Positions 36,460 through 46,479 of a stretch of 64,000 nucleotides of DNA are shown one piece after another (the first letter of the stretch is position 1; each line of letters opens with the position of its first letter). The notes below the pieces were generated by a model. The model did not search any database, was not told the origin of the DNA, and saw only the letters and a program-made list of their open reading frames with translations. The stretch comes from Raphanus sativus (Eukaryota > Streptophyta > Magnoliopsida > Brassicales > Brassicaceae), in the NCBI RefSeq assembly GCF_000801105.2, contig NC_079512.1, positions 34,427,848 to 34,491,847 on the forward strand. The letters are read 5' to 3'. A program made the position numbers and the translations under genes.

Positions 36460-36720
36460 GGACATGCACAAGCACCAACGAACACACCGCTTGACATCTC
36501 TTTCCTTTGTCGTTAACGCACCTCTCTTCCATCTTCCTCTTTACACTTGACATGACAAACTACGACACGTTTGCTTTGCTTTCATGCTTTTTACCACGTG
36601 CTAAATTGTAAAATCTCACACAAAACTATTGGATTGCGCCTTTCATATTCCTGTGTTTTTTATTAGGTATGCATTTCTACAGTTTATGGACTATTATAAC
36701 CATGAAGGGAGCATGCAAAA
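36460..36720 (-). promoter_or_regulatory. Seed-type RY and G-box motifs upstream of ATS1
   Basis: CATGCA (RY) motifs occur at 36463-36468 and 36712-36717 and a CACGTG G-box at 36595-36600, all 110-365 bp upstream of the ATS1 start codon. B3 factors (ABI3/FUS3) and bZIPs use these sites in seed storage genes. Function here is inferred from motif and gene type. Confidence 0.5.
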
Positions 36721-36913
36721 ACACTAGTTCGAGTTCACACAATATTTTTGTTTTGTACACAAAAGTCTGAGCCAGAAAAGTTAATAACAAATCCATGGTG
36801 TGATTGTGAGCTAATACACACATCAAACCCAAGGTTCATAGATTAAAACATAATGAAATATCAGTGGCCCGCTGATGGATTCGTAAGCAACTCGAGTGAC
36901 TTCTTCAGATGTT

Positions 36914-39413
36914 CTACAGCAGTGGAGACTTCATCAAAGCCAAAGCTCCTACAGCGAATCTAGCAGCCTTGTGTGCCTCTGCTATCTTCTCTGGCCCTGG
37001 CTGGTAGCTGCTGTCGTAATGGTACTTCTGAGCCGGAGGATCTAGCACGGGAGCAACATTGACACGGCCGTTTGATGATGAATAAGGAGGAGGAGAGGGA
37101 GCAGAGGCGAAGCTTGAGGAAGAAGGAGCAGGTGCGGAATGCGGAGAGGAATAGTAAGGTTCAGGGTTCTGGAAGTGAGAAGGGTAGTGGGAAGGAGTGG
37201 CTGGGAGGCTGCTCTCACTGAAGCTAGGGTAAGACTGGAAATTAGGGAGAGAGCTTGGCGAAGGCTCATGAGATGGGTAGTTTTGTGGTGGTGGCGGCAT
37301 GTGTTGTGGCGGGTCTTGGTGGTATGATTGATGGTTGTAAGTATGAGGGTAAGGGGAGTCTGAGGGTCCTGTGGGAGGCGCATTGAAATCGTTGGAAGGG
37401 TAAGAAGATGGTGGTGGAGGCGGGACATCTGTTGGATAATTGTTGTTAGGATTGTCGTGGAACCTGGGAGGAGGTAGATGATGTTGTGGCACTTCAGGGA
37501 AATGGTGGTGGCTTGAGTCATCATTCGAGTCGTGGGATGGACCAGGCTCTGTTCTATGTTGACTTGGTACGTTGGTATCAGTAGGACCAAGATCCTGTAG
37601 ATAGTGAAAATGGATTAAGTTGATATCAGTCATCACTCGACACACTTAATTGCCAAGTAGAGAAACTTACATAGGAGCCACTAGGACCGCTTGATGGGAT
37701 GGATAAATCAGTTTCATCATCAACAGGATCACCTGGAGTGGGCTTCCTTCCTTCTTTAATCGCTTTCCTTATGTCAGCAGCTTTCCAAGCGGCATACTTC
37801 TGTTTCTGCTCTATCTGTTCATGGTCCATTACATATAAAATATAATCAAAAGCATCTAATAAAGCTGCGTCATAAGGTGCAAGGTTTTTTTGTTTGAGAT
37901 GTTAAGTGAAGGAAAGAGTAGGAACTCACATCAGGAGGAACGGGGCCAAACTGGCTCAGAATCTCAAAGAAGATGTTTGCAGCATAAAATGTTTTGGCAG
38001 TGCCTCTGTCAACACCACAACAAAATTAATTTGGATAATCCATCACAAGTGTGTATAAAGGAGTCACATAAATGCAGGTGTTATCCCTTCTAAATTACTG
38101 GGCACTAATAGAACTAATATCAAAGCTGGAGATACAGACACTTTACAAAGCAGAATGGTCAGAGGGAAACAAGAAACCATAAGGCTTGGATGCATCCAAC
38201 TTATTCCTTACCCGGTTATCATACATACATACATATACATATACATATACATATATGTATTACTACACCTCGAAAGACATCATCAAAGATAGGTATCACT
38301 AACACCTAAGGACCTGTGTGCTTATTGTAAACGCATGTGCATATATGCTCTTTTCAATATTAGCAATTAGAATAAAGACAGATAACGAATCTGCAAAAAA
38401 GGATAATTCGAACTACTTGAGCTAGTCCTGGTGCTGATGCTCATTGAATGACAGACTAAAATTACTAAATGTCATTCCATATAATCAGACATAAGGAGCA
38501 AAAAAGGGGAAAAAGTAAACTTACAAGTCTGCTCGTCCAGCACGATCCTGCTTGTCTGCCTTTGCAAAGACATTTAGTGCAAACCCCTCCACGTGCATAC
38601 TGTCATCTGGGGACAGAGTCAATGATTTCTTATCCTGGAGTTACACATAAACATCGCGGTAAGAAACTGGAACCAGTCAGGAAATTTCCTTGTGAATAAC
38701 AAGGTGATCATATATGCTACATATGGCTAAGAACGCACAAAACAGCAGTGGCAGACAATAAATTCAAGATCGACCTAGTTCACGCTAAAAAACTACTAGA
38801 GCATAGATAACAGGCCACAGAAACAGGCGAGAGAAACACCTAATCAACCCCACAAGGATGAGTATAAGTGTTCTTGCTTCACATGTGTGTTCTCAATCAC
38901 ATGAAGCAACCTAATCTAAGTTAAGATTAAAGGCTTAACTTCCCAAATAAAAGCATAAATACACTACCCAGCCTTGTGACCAACATATATGAATCAAAGT
39001 CATACACAGATCATGAGAACTAGTACGAATCAGGTAGCAGGATCAAGCTAGATGATTAAAGGTAATACCTTTTCGAGCTGATTAATAAGGGACATAAGGA
39101 TGGAATTGGTGGTCTTAGTTCTCTCGCTCTGTGGAATCTTCAATCCTCGTTCCATGGCGTATAGCCGACCTAATCAATCAATCATCCCCAAAAACCATCA
39201 ATTTCAAAAGATCCATATAGTACTCAATCCGATCATATCAGCTCAGCTTAAGAAACAATCATCTAGGTTTTTTTAATTCAAAGACAGAGAAGACAACAAC
39301 AACAACAAGCCAAACTTACAGTAGTAAGCAACAAGCGGTTCATGTTTCTGCAATTCGTCGGCTCGTTGCAAGTAAGGCAGAAGAGTCTTCGCTGGTTCGT
39401 TCGCGTTCGACAT
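36914..39413 (-). CDS. LIP5: LIP5/Vta1-type ESCRT regulator with frameshifted C-terminus
   Basis: Exons right to left: 39320-39413, 39069-39169, 38525-38634, 37930-38005, 37671-37814, 36914-37594; about 401 residues as read. The first ~165 residues form the Vta1/LIP5 MIT-repeat region (LLPYLQRADELQKHEPLVAYY at the start). A long Pro/Ser/His/Tyr-rich linker follows (about 180-360), then the start of the C-terminal VSL domain (PGPEKIAEAHKAARFAVGAL). The frame then ends in LMKSPLL and TAG at 36914. One frame over, a conserved-looking helix (DEVSTAVEHLKKSLELL) runs to TGA at 36861-36863. Only three A (36936-36938) stand where four would keep frame. LIP5 activates the SKD1/VPS4 ATPase in multivesicular-body sorting, and the lost helix belongs to its dimerisation/VPS4-binding part. 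Real truncation or base error is unresolved. Confidence 0.88.
38220..38257. repeat. CATA/CATATA microsatellite in a LIP5 intron
   Basis: Short run of cata and catata units within the intron between exons 3 and 4 (38006-38524). Confidence 0.85.
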
Positions 39414-39883
39414 CGATTCTCTCTCTCTCTATGAGCTTTGTAGCTTTCTCACAGATTGCAAAAGACAACTAAATAAGGAACTTTTCTTAATTTGTACGCG
39501 CTTGTGATTGTGAAGACCGAAACGATGTCGTAAAAGTAACCTCCAAAGTCCTGGTCCTAACCTGTTTTGGAAAACCCTTCAAGTTTTTGAATATTTTGAA
39601 CACCTCCTCTAACCTTTTTTAACTTATTTGATTAAGTCCAAAACATCTTTAAGCATATTACGAAATTACCCCATATAAAATAAATAACTCCAATTAGAAC
39701 CATAACTTTTCTACACTATTACCGGGGTTTCACATAAGCCGGGAAAAACTATGAGTAAATCAGACATAAAAAGATCTAAGTAATATTCTACTCTCATTGT
39801 CTTTTCTTTGTTTCTAGAGTAGTATGTTTCATAAACATCAGTCCTTCCCTAATACCAACTAACAAAGGCTCTCAGAGATATTG

Positions 39884-42800
39884 TCACGGTGAAGCAACAA
39901 CTGGAGATGCAGCAGCATCCTCTTTAGAGACAGCTACAAGGTTAGAAGGTGAAGTCAGCTTGTTGAGACTGTCTCTTTTGGACTTGTTTCCGTTCATGGA
40001 TAAGCGCCTTATAGGAGTTTCGTTACTCCCTCCTCCTCCTCCGTTAGCTCGTGTCCCCACCGGTTTCTTGGCACTGATTGGTCTTGCAGGACTCGGTTTA
40101 GACCCAAACGCGGAGTCTTGTTCTGTATGTGGCTGCTGTTCTTGCTGCTTCTTCTGTTCCTGTTAGTAATAAAAAAAAGCCAAGATTAGTTTATTACAAG
40201 TTATAACTTATACAATCAGATCACTACAGTATGATAGAAACTCACCTTCTGCCTCCGTTTCTCCTCTTCTCGTTCTTGCCTCAGTATAGTGTATTCATCT
40301 AGCATAGCGAGCAGAAGAACACCATCATACTCAAAGGACATATTCTTATCCTCTTCCCATGCCCGAGTTTTAGCAACCAACGTGTCAACCATTGCTTTTA
40401 CAAACAAAAACATCATAAAATCAGTTGTGAAAAGAAGAAAGAAAAAAAGACAATAGAGACTCTTGGAAGTTACCAGTAATCTTGCTGACCAGAATCCGAG
40501 CTTTCTCAGCTCTCTTGAGATTCAAATGCGCACCGCGACTTGCACTGTACCTATTCTGATCCTGTTTTCAAAAGAAACAAAGTTTAAAAGAACCATCATC
40601 ATAAGTAGTAGTAGTGAGTTCGAAACTGACAGGATCCTCTAATTGCATTTTACCAGATTGTAGTCTTCGAGCCAGCTCTCTTCCTCACAAGCTGACATCC
40701 ATTTCTCAACTCGGTCCAATATTTCTTTTCTACTAAAGGCTTCTTCCTTGGCCTTTGCGATCTCACCATCCATTTGAGCTAGTAGCTCAGCAGGTTCAGT
40801 GTTTCCGGAATCAACCAACGACATGATCCTCTCACGAACCACCTCTGGTTTAATCTCTATATGAGCACGAGCATATATCTCCTCGAGCTCCGTCTGCTTC
40901 TTGAATGCAATCTCCTTCATTCTGCTAGCTTTCAGCTTGTCAAGCCTATCCACTTCCACCTCAGCCTTTCAAGTTTTTAAACAAACAGTTACTTACTATA
41001 AGCATTGGTTGATCGATATAATATCAAAAATTTCACAATACCTGCTCGATCAGATCAAGTGCAAGAGCACCAGAGACGGTCACTTCATGAACTGAAGCTG
41101 AAATGTTACATGTAACATGGTCAAAAAGCCTTCTTTCCTCATCAGGAGTATCCATCAGATTCCACAGATCAGTTAGCTGAGTAGCTAGCTCTTGAAGCTG
41201 CACAAAACCCAAGATTCATTTAAGATCATGTCAGAGATCTAAAAAAACACCATGAGTTTGTTTGACTAAACCTTTTCAAGTCTTTGATTCTTGTCCTCCT
41301 TAAGAGTCAAGACAGTCTTAGCCAACGTTGAAAGTGTCTCATTGCTAATACTCTTGTTTTGAACACTGTTTTCCTCATCTAAGCTCGGATGAACTTCAGT
41401 GACCGTGTTCAAGATATCTAAACCAAGGACGGCACATAGATCATGCACTGTGCTCACAAACTCCAGCACCTTGTTCAACCTATCACTCTGTCCAAACACA
41501 AAAGCAAGTTTTATTTCTGGTCTGAAAGGCAAACATATATCCCACTGATAGGTCCTGCATATTATCTACTATTCATCTGAATCAAAGTAAGAGAGCAGTC
41601 ACGTGATATACATGTGGAGAAGGCTGAGTAAGAGACTTGGAAAGAGATAGAGGGTTTGCTGTTACAGAGTCTCAAGAGCTTCCCGCTTATATAGAAATGT
41701 TGGTGTTGTTCTTAGGGATTGGCGAGTTTCTGGGAATTGTAGAGGACACAGAGAGAAAGGTCTCTTGTGTATGGGCTCAAGGTCTCGTTTGAGATCTTGA
41801 GATTGTAATTGGTTCCGATAAGCAATAATATAGCACTTGGTCGCTTATCAATTGGTGCGGTGAGCGACTCGAAACATCGCGACGTTATCAGTTCGAGCTT
41901 TTGAAGCTTTTGGTGACGACGACAATGGCGTATCAGAGTTTCGATGCAACGTTCGATCGGCTAGAAGCAACAGTTCAATCATTCATGGCGACCTTACAAC
42001 AACAATCACCTCGGGCGGATTCGATTGGATTCCTCCCGACTACAAATCAGCTGAAATCTCCTACTCAGGTATCTGTTTCTTCATCGGAACAATACGGGAA
42101 CAGTCCTCTGTTAGGTTATCGGCAAGTAGCTGGGATTCTTGATAATCACGAAGAGGAAAGATTCATAGAGATTCCTGTGTTTACCGGTGATGATCTGAGA
42201 CCATGGATCGATTGGATGGAGAAACGATTTGCGGGAGAAGACTTCACGGATGATCAGAAGATGGCGTTGGCTTACGCTGTCATCAGAGGAGAGGCTGGGT
42301 CTTGGTACAACAAGCGGCGTCCTTTTCAAAACTGGAAAGACCTCAAGGATGCGATGTTGCTGCGGTATGGAAACCATAACGATCCAGAGAGAATTGCTTT
42401 TTGTTTGGAGTTGGAAAGAAAGTGGCAGGAAATAGAGATGATGACGCCATCTCCATCGTTCTTGATAACAGAGTCTGTTCCAGAAGTCGACGGGATTGAA
42501 ACAAATACAGCTACAGCGGCTGAGATGATTGGTGTACCAAGACTGATGAAAGACGAACTGTTCAACAGGGATGAATCAAATCCAGAACTTGAGGTTCAAT
42601 CTCAGGAAAAAATCTCGGATCTGGAACATGTCCGTCGAGGTTGCAGTGATACAGTGGAGTATGTCGATTTGTCTTCTGTATTTGTGAAGAGCGATCGAGT
42701 TCATTGTCAATATGATCTTGATTGTGTTCGTGAGAAGAATAATGCATTCAAGCTGTTTGACAGTATGTTCATGAGAAGGCAAAGGTTACACCACAAGAAG

Positions 42801-45268
42801 AAGATGAGTTTAGCTCTTAAGTCTTGGATGTTCAAATTCAAACACCAGAAGCACCAACATCCACAGGATAAAAGGTCTCTTATGCTGATGGTCAGGAGCA
42901 TGACAGACGAGTTTAAAGAAACTAAGAACGGTAGTTGGTATCTCATCCTTGGACGGTTGAAGATTAGGAGAGGGCTACGTTTGGTTGGTGTTCTCTCAAG
43001 AAAGAAGAAAAAGACTAGCTTGTTACACTGGAAAGAACTGCTTGCAGGTTATACAAAGAATGACAGTGCCAAAGATACATGGAAACTTGATACTGGATAT
43101 TCGTGTGGTTTGTCTGGAGTCTCTGAACACTTTGTAGCAGTTCCTCACAAGGAAAAATCAAGCTGTGCCCATGCCTCATTGTTAGTGCAGAATAGTTGGG
43201 AAGATTCAACAAGCACGGCTCCGTATGAGATGATTCTCTATGACGAGTCTGATATTCCAAAGGATGATATAGCAGTGATGTTTCACAGGGTTTTCCAGTC
43301 TCAGTCACCATATTGGGTCAGCTTTACTAGATTTGGCGTACATGACACACTACCATGGCCTGCTGCAGTTGTGAAAGAAACTGAAGGGTGGGTTACAACA
43401 ACGGTTGTTATTCACATCAAAGATCTGGAACTGTTGCAGCTTAAGAATGGTATAACTACAACAAAGAAGAGGAAGTGTTCGAAATCTTGGCACTTCAAAT
43501 TCAAAAGAAAAGAAGTTTCAGTGCTTATACTGTGGGACTTGGTGAACTTAAAATTGTATGGCATATGGGGCCTCCTTGCTGTGTCGCTAGTTACTAACAG
43601 AACAGCAAAATACAGCAGCGTGAGTTCTATGTCAGTGACGTTGAAGCAAGCACACATATCTAGTCTCTTGTGTGAGCAGTGGATGAGATTTCAATACTCA
43701 AATTCTGATCTCAAGCCCTGCAGTATTGAACAGACATCAAGTTTAGAGGAAACTTTGTTAAGTTCTGGGGAAGATACTGTTCATGCGAGATGGTTGAGTA
43801 TAGAATGTATGTGGTCAAAGTTGGTGGTGGCAGTATGTGCGAGACAGTTTCTCTTTAATGATGAAGAATTTCAAGTTAAGCACAAGTGGAGAAGTAAAAT
43901 ACTGCGTTTTGGAAGAAAAAAATACAAAATATTGAATTCTGTGAAAGGAGATCATTTTATATGATTGGGTTGCGGCTGTCCAAGTTTCAACAGAGCTTAT
44001 GTGTACTGCATCTCCTGTATTCCCAGTTGTCTTTGCTTTGGTATATGTACTCCTTGCTTCACCGGCAATAACTGAAGCTGTTTTCCATTGAGACCCTCTG
44101 AGACAAGTGGCCTGACAAGCAACAACATTTACAAGGAGTTACAATGTGGTTTACAAGTAGAGAACTTGCAAATGGTAGGTGGATCAAGCTTCTCGATCAA
44201 GTTTACAGAAGCTTGAGGACAAGCTTCTCTAAAGGGGGGGAGTAATGATAGGTCCTGCATATTATCTACTATTCATCTGAATCAAAGTAAGAGAGCAGTC
44301 ACGTGATATACATGTGGAGAAGGCTGAGTAAGAGACTTGGAAAGAGATAGAGGGTTTGCTGTTACAGAGTCTCAAGAGCTTCCCGCTTATATAGAAATGT
44401 TGGTGTTGTTCTTAGGGATTGGCGAGTTTCTGGGAATTGTAGAGGACACAGAGAGAAAGGTCTCTTGTGTATGGGCTCAAGGTCTCGTTTGAGATCTTGA
44501 GATTGTAATTGGTTCCGATAAGCAATAATATAGCACTTGGTCGCTTATCACCCACCAACTAATATTTTTTACCTTCTCTTTCTGGAGCTCTTGGAGTTTG
44601 CTCTTGTAGTCATCTAATCTCTTGAGGGACAAGTCAGACTCATCGACCACAAGAGGCCCATTGCTCAAACCGCCAGCTATCTCTTCACAGATCCTCTGAA
44701 TCTGTGACTGTACACCAGAAAACTCACGGACTCTTTCCTCTTTCTGTTGCCAAAGTTGTTCAAGCGCAGGTGCTATAGCAGAAAGTTGTTCTTTGATCGT
44801 TCCTGAAGTCTTATCCGGCTGTAATCGAGACAACACACATCTCAATGACTCTATTAACCATTTTTCAAAATTTAGAAGTGGGAGCACTTACAATGCCTAT
44901 ATAGCTTTTGTCACCAAGAGCAGCTATGAGATTGGAAAGTTCAACATTGGCATCAGACAAGGTCTGAAGAAGCTCAGCGCGAGATTTTGCGGCAAGCTCA
45001 ACTTTCTTCTTGTAAACATTAAGACATTCTTCCTCTATCTGAAGAATCAATTTGTCTCGTTCCTCGTCGCTCTCACCAACTTCATCCCATATTTCCTGGA
45101 AATAAAAGAAGTTTGTCCAGTGAATTCTCGGAACCATCCATACTTTAAAGGTTAAGTGTGTGTGTGTGTGTGTGTGTGTGTGTTCAGCGAGTTTACCTGT
45201 AACTTCTGGAGTAAGGTGCCACAAGTGATTTCTCCAAGAAGAGGATTGTCTGCTTCCGTCACTGCCAT
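39884..45268 (-). CDS. MAP65-2: Microtubule-associated protein MAP65-2 (split by an LTR element in intron 3)
   Basis: Predicted 572 residues from nine exons, right to left: 45197-45268, 44892-45095, 44573-44818, 41272-41487, 41042-41197, 40654-40965, 40474-40561, 40246-40394, 39884-40159. Frame is kept throughout. The protein is mostly coiled coil of the Ase1/PRC1/MAP65 family, with the conserved microtubule-binding block [21 protein letters not shown] in exon 8. A basic, Ser/Gly-rich tail with [13 protein letters not shown] follows. It crosslinks antiparallel microtubules in cortical arrays and phragmoplasts. Intron 3 (41488-44572) is 3,085 nt, of which 3,010 nt are an inserted LTR element plus its target duplication. 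Both intron splice sites are intact, so normal splicing is possible. A GA repeat lies upstream of the start. Confidence 0.94.
41546..41850 (+). repeat. 5' LTR (305 bp)
   Basis: TG...CA ends, with a TATA-like TTATATAG at 41687-41694 and a CACGTG near 41600. Identical to the 3' LTR with an offset of exactly 2,700 bp. Confidence 0.95.
41925..43964 (+). CDS. Retrotransposon Gag-like protein with long uncharacterised extension
   Basis: 679 residues from the first ATG ([20 protein letters not shown]). Residues ~80-150 match the plant Ty3-type Gag core: [38 protein letters not shown] and [16 protein letters not shown]. After that there is no CCHC zinc knuckle, no protease DTG/DSG motif that fits and no reverse-transcriptase signature. 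The C-terminal ~500 residues are basic and Trp-rich and hold a twice-used motif KSWxFKFK (about residues 299-306 and 520-527). The uninterrupted frame shows that the element is young. Gag would form particles supplied with enzymes from an autonomous partner elsewhere; the role of the extension is unknown. Confidence 0.85.
   Translation: MAYQSFDATFDRLEATVQSFMATLQQQSPRADSIGFLPTTNQLKSPTQVSVSSSEQYGNSPLLGYRQVAGILDNHEEERFIEIPVFTGDDLRPWIDWMEKRFAGEDFTDDQKMALAYAVIRGEAGSWYNKRRPFQNWKDLKDAMLLRYGNHNDPERIAFCLELERKWQEIEMMTPSPSFLITESVPEVDGIETNTATAAEMIGVPRLMKDELFNRDESNPELEVQSQEKISDLEHVRRGCSDTVEYVDLSSVFVKSDRVHCQYDLDCVREKNNAFKLFDSMFMRRQRLHHKKKMSLALKSWMFKFKHQKHQHPQDKRSLMLMVRSMTDEFKETKNGSWYLILGRLKIRRGLRLVGVLSRKKKKTSLLHWKELLAGYTKNDSAKDTWKLDTGYSCGLSGVSEHFVAVPHKEKSSCAHASLLVQNSWEDSTSTAPYEMILYDESDIPKDDIAVMFHRVFQSQSPYWVSFTRFGVHDTLPWPAAVVKETEGWVTTTVVIHIKDLELLQLKNGITTTKKRKCSKSWHFKFKRKEVSVLILWDLVNLKLYGIWGLLAVSLVTNRTAKYSSVSSMSVTLKQAHISSLLCEQWMRFQYSNSDLKPCSIEQTSSLEETLLSSGEDTVHARWLSIECMWSKLVVAVCARQFLFNDEEFQVKHKWRSKILRFGRKKYKILNSVKGDHFI
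44246..44550 (+). repeat. 3' LTR (305 bp)
   Basis: Identical to the 5' LTR. Preceded by the polypurine tract at 44231-44241 and followed by the CCCAC target duplication. Confidence 0.95.
45155..45182. repeat. (GT)n microsatellite in a MAP65-2 intron
   Basis: About 13 GT units in the intron between exons 1 and 2 (45096-45196), leaving little other sequence there. Confidence 0.9.
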
Positions 45269-45725
45269 TCTTGTGAAATCACAAGACTACCTTCAGACAG
45301 AAAAAAAAAAACAAAAAACATTAGTTTGGTGGAAGAACATAACTAGAAGTACGGTGAAAGAGAATAAAGTTGCAATATTCGGCAAAAAACTAAACATCAC
45401 TCTAATCTTGGAACTTACGAAGCTCAAAACCCATTTATAGTAAGACCCAAAGAAAGTAAGCTAAAATGGGGTTAAGCGCAAGCAGAAGAAGCTCGAAAAG
45501 AAATGAAGATCTCATACTGTAACATATACTAACACTGAACTTTACAAAAATCTAACTGCATCATCGGTGCTAAAATCAAATCAAGAATCAAAAAAAAAAG
45601 TAAACTAATCAGTAGAAAATGGCTTTTCTTTACCGAGATGGTTGTTGGATCCCAGGGTTTATCTGAGTCTTTTCTCTTCTTTTTCTAGATCTCAAGCTCT
45701 CTGACGAATAGTCAGTCAGTGTTAA

Positions 45726-45776
<51 letters not shown>

Positions 45777-46479
45777 GAGTAGCATAGGAAACAGAGAAAT
45801 CTCAAACTTTGGTTTTGGAGGTTGTTGGGGAACTGAGAAAAGTGGGACCCACGTTCATTCATGTCTGAACGTCAATAAAATTTTTAAAACGAATCTAAAT
45901 AAGGCCTTTATGGGCTTGCATATTCCGACCCAGCCCAAAAAGTATAAAACACAACGTGTCCTAAATGTCAGGTGAAACGTGATTCTCCACCACCCAAGAG
46001 AAGCGGTATGAATAGTTTATTTGGTTTCTGTCTTCTGATTCGACAAAAGTGATGGAAACATCTCCGGTAAGTGCTCCTCCTCATTCTTCTTCTTCTTCTT
46101 CTTATTCTCTCTCTCCTTTGACATTCTTCTCATTCCTCCTCTTAATTAGGGTTCCGCTTCTCAACCACCATCCTCTGAACAACGTTTCATTTAGACAGAG
46201 AAGCCTTGATGTTCTGTAAGTTATGCTTGAATCCGATTTGTCGACGACCTCTGTTTCTGTCTGATTTGTTGTGTGTGTTTTTACTATGTTCATCTCGTTC
46301 TGGTTTGATGAATCATTTATCTCTTTAGGTTTTACACATTCGAAATTAAAATTCCTGATGCGTGTTATCCAAGTAACCTGTGATATATATTCCTATGTAT
46401 ATTGTTTCAATAAAACGAGTATAAGGAAGAACCTAATCCAGGAACTGGCATTGGAGGAAGAGAATTTTCAAAGGGAAAA
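45269..46479. other. Divergent promoter region MAP65-2 / CDS3
   Basis: No coding gene. An ATG at 46052 is followed by GTAAGT at 46066, so it probably lies in a leader exon of the CDP-diacylglycerol synthase gene. CTT repeats follow near 46085-46105. Confidence 0.5.
45731..45774. repeat. (GA)n repeat upstream of MAP65-2
   Basis: About 22 GA units, some 460 bp upstream of the MAP65-2 start codon. GA/CT tracts are common in plant leaders and core promoters, so this may lie in the leader or promoter. Confidence 0.9.

Larger units (their letters stand above)
41546..44550 (+). mobile_element. Young non-autonomous LTR retrotransposon with Gag ORF only
   Basis: The 3,005-bp element has two 305-bp LTRs starting TGATAGG and ending CTTATCA, identical at every base I compared. 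The 5-bp target duplication CCCAC is at 41541-41545 and 44551-44555. Just inside the 5' LTR, TTGGTGCGGTGAGC is a candidate tRNA primer-binding site. AAAGGGGGGG just before the 3' LTR is the polypurine tract. One ORF occupies 41925-43964. It has a Gag-like domain but no protease, reverse transcriptase, RNase H or integrase motifs. This structure matches what has been called TR-GAG elements. It is inserted in MAP65-2 intron 3 in the opposite orientation. Confidence 0.93.

Noticed and set aside
37042..37590. 182-residue frame overlapping LIP5 exon 6
   Set aside because: Shadow frame of the Pro/Ser-rich linker; composition reflects the repeats of the real frame.
44231..44245. Separate regulatory G-run
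   Set aside because: Explained as the polypurine tract of the LTR element.
44477..44572. Extension of MAP65-2 exon 3 into the LTR
   Set aside because: GT at 44571-44572 is a good donor and the next exon joins in frame, so the LTR is intronic.
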